64,000 nucleotides of DNA from Rothia sp035916755 (lineage in GTDB: Bacteria > Actinomycetota > Actinomycetes > Actinomycetales > Micrococcaceae): assembly GCF_035916755.1 (NCBI RefSeq), contig NZ_JAYWIX010000003.1:1-64000 (forward strand). Direction: 5' to 3'. The notes under the pieces were generated by a model that was not told the DNA's origin, did no database searches, and saw only the letters and a list, made by a program, of their open reading frames with translations. The translations under genes were made by a program, and so were the position numbers. How positions within the stretch are numbered: position 1 is the stretch's first letter; each line of letters starts with the position of its first letter. Below, piece by piece: positions 34,917 through 43,229 of this stretch.

Positions 34917-36029
34917 ATGAAACTCTTTGTTGATGCCCGTTATACCCGCATCGGTTTTCACGACGGGATTAGCCGCTACACTGCGTCCTTACTCTTAGCT
35001 CTCAAGGAGCTAGCGGACGCCGGTGACCGGCGCCTGCCCGAAGGCCTGGAGCTCACCATGGTCATTAGCGATCCGCGTCAGCTTGAGATGCTCCCCGACC
35101 TGCCGTCCGTGCAGATCTGTGTGCCGACGTCCGCCCTGGAACCCACCGCCGCCCTGCAGCTCAACCGCTACTCCCCCGACGTGGTCTTCTCGCCCATGCA
35201 AACCATCGGGCTGGGTGGGCTGGGCAGACAGTTCAAGCTGATTCTGACCCTGCACGATTTGATTTACTACTCCCACCCCACGCCGCCGGGCTTCCTCCCC
35301 CTGCCGGTTCGGCTGGGCTGGCGGGCCTTCCACACTACCTACGCGCCCCAGCGCTACCTGCTGAACCGGGCGGACGCTGTCGCTACGGTTTCGCAGACCA
35401 CGGCGGCTTTGATGCGGGAGCACGAGCTAACCACCAACCCCATCACGGTGATACCCAATGCTCCCCAAGCCAAGGATTTTGTGACCCAGGAGCAGGCGCT
35501 CGAATTGGCCCCGGCCCGTACTAAAGACCTGATTTACATGGGCTCCTTCATGCCCTACAAGAACGTTGAAACCCTGCTGCAGGCCATGAAGTTCCTGCCG
35601 GACTATCGCCTGCACCTGCTCTCTAAGGCAGCCTCGGCGCGCCTGGAGGAACTGGCACCTCTAGCGGGTGAAAACGTGGTGTTCCACGGGGGAATCAGCG
35701 ATGAAGACTACCGCCAGCTGCTAGGCACCGCCGCTGCCCTGCTGACCGCCTCGCAGGAAGAAGGCTACGGGCTACCAGTGGTAGAGGCCCAGTCGGCGGG
35801 CTGCCCCGTGGTGCTGTCGGATATCCCGATTTTCCGGGAAATTGCCCCCTCAGCCCGCTTTGCTGAGACCAGCTCCCCCTTCGCCTTTGCCCAGGAGGTA
35901 CGCAATCTAGAAGACCGGCAAGTCCAGCAGACCAGCATTGTGAATGGTCTTGCGGACGCCGCCCGCTACACCTGGCAACAGAGCGCCCTCACCCTGCTGG
36001 ATTTAGTTTCTTCCCTACATCGGCAGTAG
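34917..36029 (+). CDS. Glycosyltransferase family 1 protein
   Basis: A 370-residue GT-B-fold glycosyltransferase resembling GT4 mannosyltransferase-like enzymes. The N-terminal acceptor domain shows HDLIYYSHPTPP; the C-terminal nucleotide-sugar domain shows YMGSFMPYKNVETLLQA, the VFHGGISDEDYRQLLGTA segment, and the donor-binding E-x7-E-like EEGYGLPVVEAQSAGCPVV. The sugar and acceptor cannot be deduced. It starts immediately after the hydrolase gene (GAGGAGG within that gene's end as ribosome binding site) and is convergent with priA. Confidence 0.88.
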   Translation: MKLFVDARYTRIGFHDGISRYTASLLLALKELADAGDRRLPEGLELTMVISDPRQLEMLPDLPSVQICVPTSALEPTAALQLNRYSPDVVFSPMQTIGLGGLGRQFKLILTLHDLIYYSHPTPPGFLPLPVRLGWRAFHTTYAPQRYLLNRADAVATVSQTTAALMREHELTTNPITVIPNAPQAKDFVTQEQALELAPARTKDLIYMGSFMPYKNVETLLQAMKFLPDYRLHLLSKAASARLEELAPLAGENVVFHGGISDEDYRQLLGTAAALLTASQEEGYGLPVVEAQSAGCPVVLSDIPIFREIAPSARFAETSSPFAFAQEVRNLEDRQVQQTSIVNGLADAARYTWQQSALTLLDLVSSLHRQ

Positions 36030-36030
36030 A

Positions 36031-36060
36031 AGCTGAGCCGCCCCAGGGGCTTGCTCAGCT
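36031..36060. terminator. Possible terminator between glycosyltransferase gene and priA
   Basis: An 8-bp stem AGCTGAGC/GCTCAGCT with an inner CCCC/GGGG pairing, two bases after the glycosyltransferase stop. It lacks a clear T run, so efficiency is uncertain. Confidence 0.4.
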
Positions 36061-36079
36061 ACCCAGTCACCGAGCAGAC

Positions 36080-38164
36080 CTAGAGAATATCGAGCCCGTC
36101 GCAGCGTATCTGTACGGGCTCACTCTTTTTCAGGGCAGCTAGCGAGGCCTTGATGGAGCGCAGGTGGTGGGTGAGCTTGGCTCCCACAGCATAGGGGAAG
36201 AAGATAATGGCTCGGTAGAGGTCGCTGTCGGCCTCCCCCTCGTAGTAGCCGGTCGAATCGGCCAAGGGCATGGGGCCGTTGACGCGGGCCTCATCGGGCA
36301 GGGTAATAGCCTCCAAAAAGACCTGCACGGCACGCTCACTACCGGTAATGGCAGCGGTGCGGACGGCCGGGGGCAGGCCAATCTCGGCACGCTCGTCCAT
36401 TTCCCAGAGGGCAAAGCCCATGGGGTCCCAGCGCACCAGGGCTTCAAGAGCTGCCGAGGGGCTGGCCGTGGTGACGACGCGGCCGCCCACGGCAAAGGAG
36501 CGCACCAGGGCTGCCGCGTTCAACCAGCGCCGAAGGGCGGTTTCAGGGGCACGCAGGGAATCGAACTGGAGCATCCGGTCAGCATCAAGCAGCAGGGCTG
36601 CCGCATAACCGCCCTCAGCTACCGGTTCGCCGCCGGGAGTGGCAATGACCAGGGCTGGTTCTGGGCCGATACGGGATTTGATGTTCTCGCCGCTGGAGGT
36701 TATCACCGGAACCCCGGGAAAGGCCCGACCAAGTTCTTCTGCGGTTCGCAGGGCACCGGCGATACCACTACGCCAGCGGTTATACCCGCAGTCAAGACAG
36801 TGCCAGTGGTGGGCCAGGTGGCCGCACCAGCCGCACTGGGGGGCACTTCCTCCGGCGGGCTGGGTCAGGGGGCCGCGACAGTTATCGCAGCGGGCGGGCA
36901 TGCGGCAGCGCTGGCAGGCCAGGGCGGGGATGTAGCCGGCACGGGCCACCTGAATCAGTACGGGCCCCGTAGCCAGGGCGTCCTTGGCTACGGCGAAAGC
37001 CTGGTGGGGTATGCGGGCAATTGCCGCCAGGGGGTCGCGGGCCAGCTGGTAGTCATCGCCAGTGGGCATGACCCGGGGAGTAAAAGACCTGACCAGGGCC
37101 CTATCCGCCCCCAGGAAACTGGCCCAGCGGGTGCGGACCAGGCGGGCAGCCTCACTAGAGACCGCATAACCCAAAAAGAGGGCCGCCGTCTTTTCTAGGG
37201 TGGCACGCAACAAAAGAACGTCACGGGCCTGGCAGTAGGGGGCCCGCTGCTCAACCAGGGAAGAGTCCCCGTCGTCCCAGCAGGCAACCAGACCCAGGTT
37301 CGCTACGGGAGCGTAGGCGGCTGAGCGAGTACCGATCACGATACGCACCTGCCCGCTTTGGGCTTTCAGATAACTGCGGTAGCGGGGAGTGGGCTTGTCG
37401 TTGGCGGTCAACCGCACAAAAACACTCTCGTCTACAAGCTCTTCGAGGGCGGTTGTGAGCCGGTCAAGACTCTTATGGTCTGGCACAACAGCTAGGGCTC
37501 CCCTGCCGGTGGAGGCGGTAGCTACCAGGGCGGACGCCAGCAGCTGCTCCCAGCTCCGTTCAGGGTGGGAGGGCAGCACGGCCATCACCGCCCGGGCCTG
37601 ATGGCCGGCAAGCAGGTCCTCACAGAACTCTGCCCCCTGGGCGTAATCAGTGAAGCCGTTGAGGTCGGGGCAATCTGGTGTGGGCGCTTCAGCCGGGACT
37701 TCGGCCTCTAAAAAAGCTTTTTCAACGCTAGCGACCCGCGGGGGTACAGCTAGGCGGAGCACATCGGACACCAGCCCCGCGTAGCGCTCCGCTAGGGCAT
37801 CAGCTAACTCAAAGACCTCGGGTGTAACAACGGGCAGGGGAGAAATCACCTTGTGCAGGGGTACCAGGCGGGCGGGGGCGTCCGAATGTTCTACCCTCTC
37901 CCGCAACCAGCCGGTGACCTCTCTCCCCCCGAACTTAACCCGCACCCGTACCCCGGGCTGGGCCTCTTCATCAAGGGCCGCTGGCACCCGGTAGTCAAAG
38001 AGCCTATCGAGGTGGGGCACATGGGTGTCGATGTGCACGCGAGCAATCGGCAGCTGCACCGCGGCATCCTCGGCTGCCGTGGAGCCGACCAGGTGCGCAT
38101 CGGGTATGTCGAATCCCTGCAACAAATCTGGTTGCAGGGATTCGGAGGTGGGTGCCGTTGTCAT
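36080..38164 (-). CDS. priA: Probable replication restart protein PriA (actinobacterial, non-helicase)
   Basis: A 694-residue PriA homologue with the N-terminal 3'-end-binding domain (VHIDTHVPHLDRLFDYRVP, near residue 45) and the zinc-binding block of four CxxC pairs (CQRC, CDNC, CGWC, CLDC, around residues 420-465). The Walker A motif is absent (VMAVLPSHPERSWEQ stands at its place) and DEEH is replaced by WDDGD, so ATP-driven helicase activity is unlikely. This loss is known in actinobacterial PriA. It probably still marks stalled forks for primosome assembly. It is the last gene of the metK side of the long minus-strand run. Confidence 0.9.
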   Translation of the reverse strand: MTTAPTSESLQPDLLQGFDIPDAHLVGSTAAEDAAVQLPIARVHIDTHVPHLDRLFDYRVPAALDEEAQPGVRVRVKFGGREVTGWLRERVEHSDAPARLVPLHKVISPLPVVTPEVFELADALAERYAGLVSDVLRLAVPPRVASVEKAFLEAEVPAEAPTPDCPDLNGFTDYAQGAEFCEDLLAGHQARAVMAVLPSHPERSWEQLLASALVATASTGRGALAVVPDHKSLDRLTTALEELVDESVFVRLTANDKPTPRYRSYLKAQSGQVRIVIGTRSAAYAPVANLGLVACWDDGDSSLVEQRAPYCQARDVLLLRATLEKTAALFLGYAVSSEAARLVRTRWASFLGADRALVRSFTPRVMPTGDDYQLARDPLAAIARIPHQAFAVAKDALATGPVLIQVARAGYIPALACQRCRMPARCDNCRGPLTQPAGGSAPQCGWCGHLAHHWHCLDCGYNRWRSGIAGALRTAEELGRAFPGVPVITSSGENIKSRIGPEPALVIATPGGEPVAEGGYAAALLLDADRMLQFDSLRAPETALRRWLNAAALVRSFAVGGRVVTTASPSAALEALVRWDPMGFALWEMDERAEIGLPPAVRTAAITGSERAVQVFLEAITLPDEARVNGPMPLADSTGYYEGEADSDLYRAIIFFPYAVGAKLTHHLRSIKASLAALKKSEPVQIRCDGLDIL

Positions 38165-38178
38165 ACAGACATTTTAGC

Positions 38179-39384
38179 TTAGAGGCCTACTGCCGCCTTG
38201 AGTTCGCTCACGCGGTTGGTTCGTTCCCAGGTGAATTCGCGCTCTTCTCGGCCGAAGTGGCCGTTGGCTGCGGTCTTGGCGTAGATGGGACGGCGCAGCT
38301 CCAGGTCGCGAATGATGGCCAGCGGGCGCAAGTCGAAGACCTCGCGGATAGCCTGTTCAATCTTGAAGATTTCGATCTTTTCGGTCCCGAAGGTTTCAAC
38401 GTAGATGCCGACAGGGGCAGCCTGGCCAATAGCGTAGGCGACCTGAACCTCGGCGCGGTCGGCAAGGCCAGCAGCAACGATATTCTTGGCAACCCAGCGC
38501 ATGGCGTAGGCGGCAGAACGGTCAACCTTAGAGGGGTCCTTACCTGAGAAGGCACCGCCACCGTGGCGGGCCATGCCGCCGTAGGTATCCACAATAATCT
38601 TGCGGCCGGTCAGACCTGCATCGCCCACGGGACCGCCCTGAACGAAGCGACCTGCGGGGTTGATGATGAACTTGGCCTGAGACGAGTCAAAGTCGAAGCT
38701 GGCCAGAACCGGCTCAATCACGTACTGCTGAATATCAGCGGCAAGTTGGTCGAGGTCGTAGTCTGCGGTGTGCTGGGTTGAGACCACAACGGTATCAATC
38801 ATGACGGGTTTGAAGTTCTCGTCATAACCCAGGGTCACCTGGGTCTTACCGTCGGGGCGCAGGTTAGGAAGGGTGCCGTCCTTACGTACCCTGGTCAGCT
38901 GCTCAGCCAGGCGGTGGGCAACGTAAATGGGAGCGGGCATGAGCACTTCGGTCTCGTTGGTGGCATACCCGAACATGATGCCCTGGTCGCCTGCACCCTG
39001 GCGATCCAGATCGTCCGCTGCGGTGCCCTGGCGAGCTTCGAGAGAGTTGTAAACACCCGAATTAATGTCGGGTGACTGCTCGCCAATCGATACAGACACG
39101 CCACAGAATTCGCCGTCGAAGCCGTGGGTGGATGAGTTGTAGCCGATATTGAGGATAGTCTTACGCACGATACTGGGGATGTCGACGTAACCGTTGGTGG
39201 TCACCTCACCCGCTACGTGTACCTGGCCGGTGGTGACCAGGGTTTCAACCGCTACGTTAGAGAGCGGGTCAACGGTCAGCAGGGCGTCCAGGATTGAGTC
39301 AGAGATCTGGTCACAAATCTTGTCGGGGTGGCCCTCGGTCACGGACTCACTGGTGAATAAACGAAGATGATTATTTTCAGTCAC
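38179..39384 (-). CDS. metK: S-adenosylmethionine synthetase
   Basis: A 401-residue enzyme that makes S-adenosylmethionine from methionine and ATP. Family signatures are present: VTEGHPDKICDQISDS (N-terminal ATP site), GAGDQGIMFGYA, and the P-loop-like GGGAFSGKDPSKVDRSAAY. It lies five bases after coaBC and 14 before priA, so no room exists for a SAM riboswitch directly upstream; control would be through the operon. Confidence 0.97.
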   Translation of the reverse strand: MTENNHLRLFTSESVTEGHPDKICDQISDSILDALLTVDPLSNVAVETLVTTGQVHVAGEVTTNGYVDIPSIVRKTILNIGYNSSTHGFDGEFCGVSVSIGEQSPDINSGVYNSLEARQGTAADDLDRQGAGDQGIMFGYATNETEVLMPAPIYVAHRLAEQLTRVRKDGTLPNLRPDGKTQVTLGYDENFKPVMIDTVVVSTQHTADYDLDQLAADIQQYVIEPVLASFDFDSSQAKFIINPAGRFVQGGPVGDAGLTGRKIIVDTYGGMARHGGGAFSGKDPSKVDRSAAYAMRWVAKNIVAAGLADRAEVQVAYAIGQAAPVGIYVETFGTEKIEIFKIEQAIREVFDLRPLAIIRDLELRRPIYAKTAANGHFGREEREFTWERTNRVSELKAAVGL

Positions 39385-39389
39385 GGTGT

Positions 39390-40688
39390 TTACTGTACTT
39401 CTCTCGGCCCGGTGAGGCTACTTGGTGAATGATTGTTGAATTCTTGCGCTATATGACGAAGTATTGCGCGGGAGACGTCGAGCTTGCTGCCCTGGAGGGT
39501 TACCTCGCGGTCATTCTGCCCCGAGAGCAGGGTAATAGTGTTGCTATCTGCTCCAAACCCCTGGGTTTCGCTCACGGTGTTTACCGCCAGGTAGTCGCAG
39601 CCCTTACGGTCTAGCTTGGCGCGGCCGTAGTCTAGCGGGCTGGTAGTGGCATCCCCGGTCTCGGCGGCAAAACCAACGATGGTGTGGGGTGCTCGCTGCT
39701 GGTTTTTCTCGCGGTAAAGCACGGCTTCTTTGAGGACGTCGGGGTTGCGCACCAGCTTAATCACAGGATCTTGGCCGGGGTCGTCCGTCTTTTTAATCTT
39801 GGTGTCCGCGTACTCTGCCGGCCTGAAGTCGGCCACCGCCGCGGTCATAATCAGGACGTCGGTGGCTACCAGGTGCTCAAACACGGCTTCATGCAGCTGC
39901 AGGGCACTTGATACCCGGGTGACCCGGTGCAGGTTACCAGGTATCTCAACCTCCACATGAGCTGCAATGAGGTGTACCTGTGCGCCGAGTTCAGTAGCGG
40001 CAGTAGCAAGTGCGATGCCCTGCTTACCCGAGGAACGGTTGCCCAAGAAGCGCACCGGATCAAGGGCTTCACGGGTACCGCCGGCTGTAATGAGCAGGCG
40101 CTGCCCAGCCAGGGGCAGCTCACCTGCCTCAACCGACTGGCCCTCCCCCGCGGCGTCCAGGTCCCAGCCCAAAAGAGCAAGAGCCTGAGTAAAGATATCT
40201 TCAGGTTCGGGCAGGCGCCCCACGCCGGAGTCGGGGCCGGTCAGACGGCCTACGGCAGGCTCGATCACGTGGTAGCCGTAGGATTTCAGGGTCGCTACGT
40301 TGGCCTGGGTAGCCGGGTGCTCCCACATCTGGGTGTGCATCGCCGGTGCCAGAATTACCGGAGCGTGAGTGGTCAGCACGGTTGCAGTCAGCAGGTCGTT
40401 AGCCCGCCCAGTCGCTAAACGGGCCATGAGGTCAGCTGTCGCCGGGGCAATAATCACAGCGTCAGCCTGCTCAGCCTGCCGCACGTGATTGACCTCGGGA
40501 ACCCGCTCAAAGACGTCCACCGACACCGGGTTGCCGCTCAGGGCTTCAAGAGTAGGCTGCCCCACAAACTTGAGGGCAGCCTCGGTGGGCACCGCAATAA
40601 CCTCGTGCCCGGCCTTACCAAAAAGACGAAGGAGCATTGCCGCCTTATAGGCAGCAATGCCCCCTCCAATGCCAATAACAACTCGCAT
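39390..40688 (-). CDS. coaBC: Bifunctional phosphopantothenoylcysteine decarboxylase/phosphopantothenate-cysteine ligase
   Basis: A 432-residue fusion that carries out two steps of coenzyme A synthesis. The N-terminal CoaC flavoprotein domain (about 1-185) has GGGIAAYKA, the conserved His in VNHVRQAEQ, and a PAMHTQMW active-site loop, where PAMN is the usual sequence. The C-terminal CoaB domain (from about 190) has ITAGGTREALDPVRFLGNRSSGKQG for CTP/phosphopantothenate binding. It lies between rpoZ and metK, the typical actinobacterial order. Confidence 0.94.
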   Translation of the reverse strand: MRVVIGIGGGIAAYKAAMLLRLFGKAGHEVIAVPTEAALKFVGQPTLEALSGNPVSVDVFERVPEVNHVRQAEQADAVIIAPATADLMARLATGRANDLLTATVLTTHAPVILAPAMHTQMWEHPATQANVATLKSYGYHVIEPAVGRLTGPDSGVGRLPEPEDIFTQALALLGWDLDAAGEGQSVEAGELPLAGQRLLITAGGTREALDPVRFLGNRSSGKQGIALATAATELGAQVHLIAAHVEVEIPGNLHRVTRVSSALQLHEAVFEHLVATDVLIMTAAVADFRPAEYADTKIKKTDDPGQDPVIKLVRNPDVLKEAVLYREKNQQRAPHTIVGFAAETGDATTSPLDYGRAKLDRKGCDYLAVNTVSETQGFGADSNTITLLSGQNDREVTLQGSKLDVSRAILRHIAQEFNNHSPSSLTGPREVQ

Positions 40689-40701
40689 GAGCTACTGCAG
40701 A

Positions 40702-41088
40702 TTAGGCCTGATCTGCATCTTCAGCGTCGACGTATTCAACGAAGGGCTCGTCGATGTAGAAGTCGCCACCGGCCAGGAAGGCGCTGGGCTCATCCTCGTG
40801 CAGCAGGGTGCCGTTTTCATCGAACTGGCCATCGGCGATATGGCGGGCCTCAATCAGGCCTTCGTTGATTTCACGCATAGCCACAGAGAGCGACTTCTCG
40901 TTGGGCTCAGAATCTACCAGGGGGCCTACGTGATCGTACAGGTTCTCGTGAAGCTGTGAGTAGTAGGCGTTAATCTGGCGAGCACGGCGAGCACCAAAAA
41001 TCACCAGACCGTACTTCGACTCAGCTTTTTGGATCAGAGCGTCTGCGCTGGGATTGATGATACCTTCATCGTTGTGTGCGTTTGCCAC
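40702..41088 (-). CDS. rpoZ: RNA polymerase omega subunit
   Basis: A 128-residue omega subunit that stabilises beta-prime in RNA polymerase. The conserved SKYGLVIFGARRARQINAYY segment is near residue 25, followed by an acidic C-terminal tail. An ATG lies four codons upstream (41100), but GGAG six bases before the GTG at 41088 favours the latter. A terminator after gmk suggests rpoZ-coaBC-metK-priA may have its own promoter in the gap at 41089-41186. Confidence 0.9.
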   Translation of the reverse strand: MANAHNDEGIINPSADALIQKAESKYGLVIFGARRARQINAYYSQLHENLYDHVGPLVDSEPNEKSLSVAMREINEGLIEARHIADGQFDENGTLLHEDEPSAFLAGGDFYIDEPFVEYVDAEDADQA

Positions 41089-41186
41089 GTAAGACTCCAT
41101 CTTGACTATGCTTGCTCACCACCGGCTCTACCGGTGGCATAAAACTCTACCTATACTATCGGTCAACCGTTTTTTTGTCACGCAAA

Positions 41187-41229
41187 AGGGCGGCGGTGCA
41201 GAGGTGATATTCCCCTAAACCGCCGCCCT
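41187..41229 (-). terminator. Intrinsic terminator of gmk
   Basis: A perfect 11-bp stem (AGGGCGGCGGT/ACCGCCGCCCT) with a 21-base loop, after the gmk stop. On the minus strand it is followed by TTTTGCGTGAC and then a run of seven T within a few bases. Confidence 0.8.
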
Positions 41230-41244
41230 AGCGACCCCCCTGGC

Positions 41245-41820
41245 TTACCTGCGGTGAGCACCCATGAGGCGCACGATTTCTTCTGCCGCTTCTGCCACGG
41301 TTTCGTTAATGACGGTGTAATCAAACTCGGGCTCGGCAGCCAGCTCAATTTTGGCGGTATCGAGGCGGGCCTCCTGCTCCTGGGGAGATTCGGTACCGCG
41401 GCCGATGAGGCGGGATACCAGTTCGTCCCAGCTGGGAGGAGCCAAGAAAATGAGCTGCGCTTCGGGCATGGCGTTGCGCACCTGGCGGGCACCCTGCAAG
41501 TCGATTTCAAGCAGGACGTGCTTGCCGGCGTCCAGCTGCTTCTGAACCATGGAGCGAATCGTGCCGTACTTGTAGGAGTTGTGCACGGTTGCCCATTCCA
41601 ACATCTGACGGTTCTCTACCATCGACTCAAATTCTTCATCTGAGACGAAGTAGTAGTGCACGCCGTCCTCTTCGCCCGGGCGAGGGTCGCGGGTGGTGGC
41701 GGAGACAGAGAACCACACCTCGGGGTAGTGCTCACGAATGTAAGCAGAAACGGTTCCCTTGCCAACGGCGGTGGGGCCAGCTAGCACGGTTAGTTTAGGT
41801 GCGGCGGTCTGTTCAGCCAT
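41245..41820 (-). CDS. gmk: Guanylate kinase
   Basis: A 191-residue kinase converting GMP to GDP. The P-loop is AGPTAVGKGTV (about residues 15-25) and the GMP-binding segments SVSATTRDPRPGEEDGVHYYF and EIDLQGARQVR are present. It begins eight bases after mihF, a pairing conserved in actinobacteria, and ends at a strong terminator. Confidence 0.96.
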   Translation of the reverse strand: MAEQTAAPKLTVLAGPTAVGKGTVSAYIREHYPEVWFSVSATTRDPRPGEEDGVHYYFVSDEEFESMVENRQMLEWATVHNSYKYGTIRSMVQKQLDAGKHVLLEIDLQGARQVRNAMPEAQLIFLAPPSWDELVSRLIGRGTESPQEQEARLDTAKIELAAEPEFDYTVINETVAEAAEEIVRLMGAHRR

Positions 41821-41828
41821 GGTTTCCC

Positions 41829-42143
41829 TTATCGGTCGAGAAGATTGATGAGTGCCTTACGCTGGTGGATACCAAGACCACGCAGACGGCGGGACGCAGC
41901 AATGTTCAGTTCGTTCAAAATGTTCTCGGTACGAACCTCGCCCACACCCGGCAGGGAGGTGAGCAGGTCGGTTACCTTCAGTCTAGCGACTGCTTCGTCA
42001 GTTTCGGCGCGCTTGAGAACTTCTGCAATAGTAATCTGCTTGTTCTTAACGGCGTCCTTGATTTCGGCGCGGGTAACACGGGCCTTCTTGGCCTTTTCGC
42101 GGGCGGCTGCGCGCTGTTCTTCGGTGAGGGGCTGAAGAGGCAT
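41829..42143 (-). CDS. mihF: Integration host factor, actinobacterial type (mIHF)
   Basis: A 104-residue basic nucleoid-associated protein of the mIHF/sIHF family, unrelated in fold to the classical IHF. A long N-terminal helix rich in Lys and Arg precedes the helix-two-turn-helix region LLTSLPGVGEVRTENILNELN that contacts DNA, ending with RLRGLGIHQRKALINLL. It bends DNA and compacts the nucleoid. A terminator after the upstream pyrF and a promoter-like sequence at 42247-42275 suggest independent expression of mihF-gmk. Confidence 0.94.
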   Translation of the reverse strand: MPLQPLTEEQRAAAREKAKKARVTRAEIKDAVKNKQITIAEVLKRAETDEAVARLKVTDLLTSLPGVGEVRTENILNELNIAASRRLRGLGIHQRKALINLLDR

Positions 42144-42246
42144 AATCCTTGTCCTTCTGTGCGAGATGCCGTGTCAGGCAAAAGGGGTGGGGTGTGTTGG
42201 AATAAACATGCAACCAAGCAGCTTTGCTCATTCTTGGGGGGTGTTG

Positions 42247-42275
42247 CTTATCTATTTGCGAACCAACAATTACAA
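42247..42275 (-). promoter_or_regulatory. Predicted promoter of mihF-gmk
   Basis: On the minus strand TTGTAA (42275-42270) and GATAAG (42252-42247), each four of six to the sigma-70-type consensus, are 17 bases apart in an A+T-rich stretch about 100 bases before mihF. Inference from motifs only. Confidence 0.4.
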
Positions 42276-42336
42276 AATAGCATGTCAGAAACGGTTATGG
42301 AAGATAGTTACCCGTTGGTAACCTCTTTTAAAGAAA

Positions 42337-42369
42337 AATGGTGGGAATTTGAAACAAATTCCCACCATT
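42337..42369 (-). terminator. Intrinsic terminator of the pyr operon (after pyrF)
   Basis: A perfect 15-bp stem (AATGGTGGGAATTTG with its complement) and a 3-base loop, 17 bases after the pyrF stop. On the minus strand it is followed by TTTTTCTTT, a textbook intrinsic terminator closing the pyr operon. Confidence 0.9.
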
Positions 42370-42386
42370 GTTTGTTGGTAAAGACT

Positions 42387-43229
42387 CTACCGGGCGTTTA
42401 CAAGCTCGTCACGAGCCTTTTCAGCGGCCTGACGCAGACCCTGAACCGATGGCCCGGCAGCCAGCACACCTCGGCTCGAGTTCACCAGAACCTGGTTCTC
42501 AATCCCGGCAAAAACGGTATAGAGGTCATGGGCAGTAGCCCCCTGGGCGCCAAAACCCGGCGCCAGAATGGGCCCGTTGAAGGTTGAGAGGTCAATCTCT
42601 AGCTTCTGCAGGGCATCAGCAACAGTGGCACCTACCACCAGACCGCAGGGGCCCATGGCCTCCCACTGGCGCTGGTCGTTCTCAGCCCGGGCCGCGGCGA
42701 TGATCGATGCAGCGACAGAGGAAGTGCCGCCCACATGCTGCACGGTCTGCCCCTCGGGGTTCGAGGTCAGCGCCAGCACGAAGGTGCCCCGGTCATTGCG
42801 ATCGGCCAGGTCAAGGGCCGGGCGCAGAGACTCAAACCCCAGGTAGGGGCTCAGGGTCACTGAATCGGTACCCAGCGGTGAGGTCTCCCCCAGCCAGGCG
42901 TCCGCATAGGCTGCCATGGTCGAGCCGATATCGCCGCGCTTGGCGTCGGCAACAACCAGAACACCGGCGTCCGCAGCATCCCGCTGCAACTGCTCGAGGG
43001 CAGCCAGGCCCGCCGAACCGTGGCGCTCAAAGAGCGCTACCTGGGGCTTGAGGGCTGTGGCTACCTGGCCACAAGCCTCAAGCACGGTCGAGGCAAAGGT
43101 GCTTAAGGACGCCACAGTGTCGGGCAACCCCCAGGCATCGAGCAGGGCGGGGTGGGGGTCAATACCCACGCAGAGGGAGCCCTTCTCCCCCATGGCCGCA
43201 GCCAGGCGATCACCAAAACCGCGCAACAT
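42387..43229 (-). CDS. pyrF: Orotidine 5'-phosphate decarboxylase (type 2)
   Basis: A 280-residue enzyme performing the last step of UMP synthesis. The active-site motif VVADAKRGDIGST (Lys in DAKRGD) marks the class 2 form used by actinobacteria. Its start overlaps the carB stop by one base. It is the last gene of the pyr operon and is followed by a strong terminator. pyrE, the preceding step, is not in this window. Confidence 0.95.
   Translation of the reverse strand: MLRGFGDRLAAAMGEKGSLCVGIDPHPALLDAWGLPDTVASLSTFASTVLEACGQVATALKPQVALFERHGSAGLAALEQLQRDAADAGVLVVADAKRGDIGSTMAAYADAWLGETSPLGTDSVTLSPYLGFESLRPALDLADRNDRGTFVLALTSNPEGQTVQHVGGTSSVAASIIAAARAENDQRQWEAMGPCGLVVGATVADALQKLEIDLSTFNGPILAPGFGAQGATAHDLYTVFAGIENQVLVNSSRGVLAAGPSVQGLRQAAEKARDELVNAR

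Noticed and set aside
39385..39389. SAM riboswitch before metK
   Set aside because: Only five bases separate coaBC from metK, leaving no room.
41089..41186. Promoter for rpoZ-coaBC-metK-priA
   Set aside because: A promoter is likely here because a terminator lies upstream, but I could not find convincingly spaced -35 and -10 boxes.
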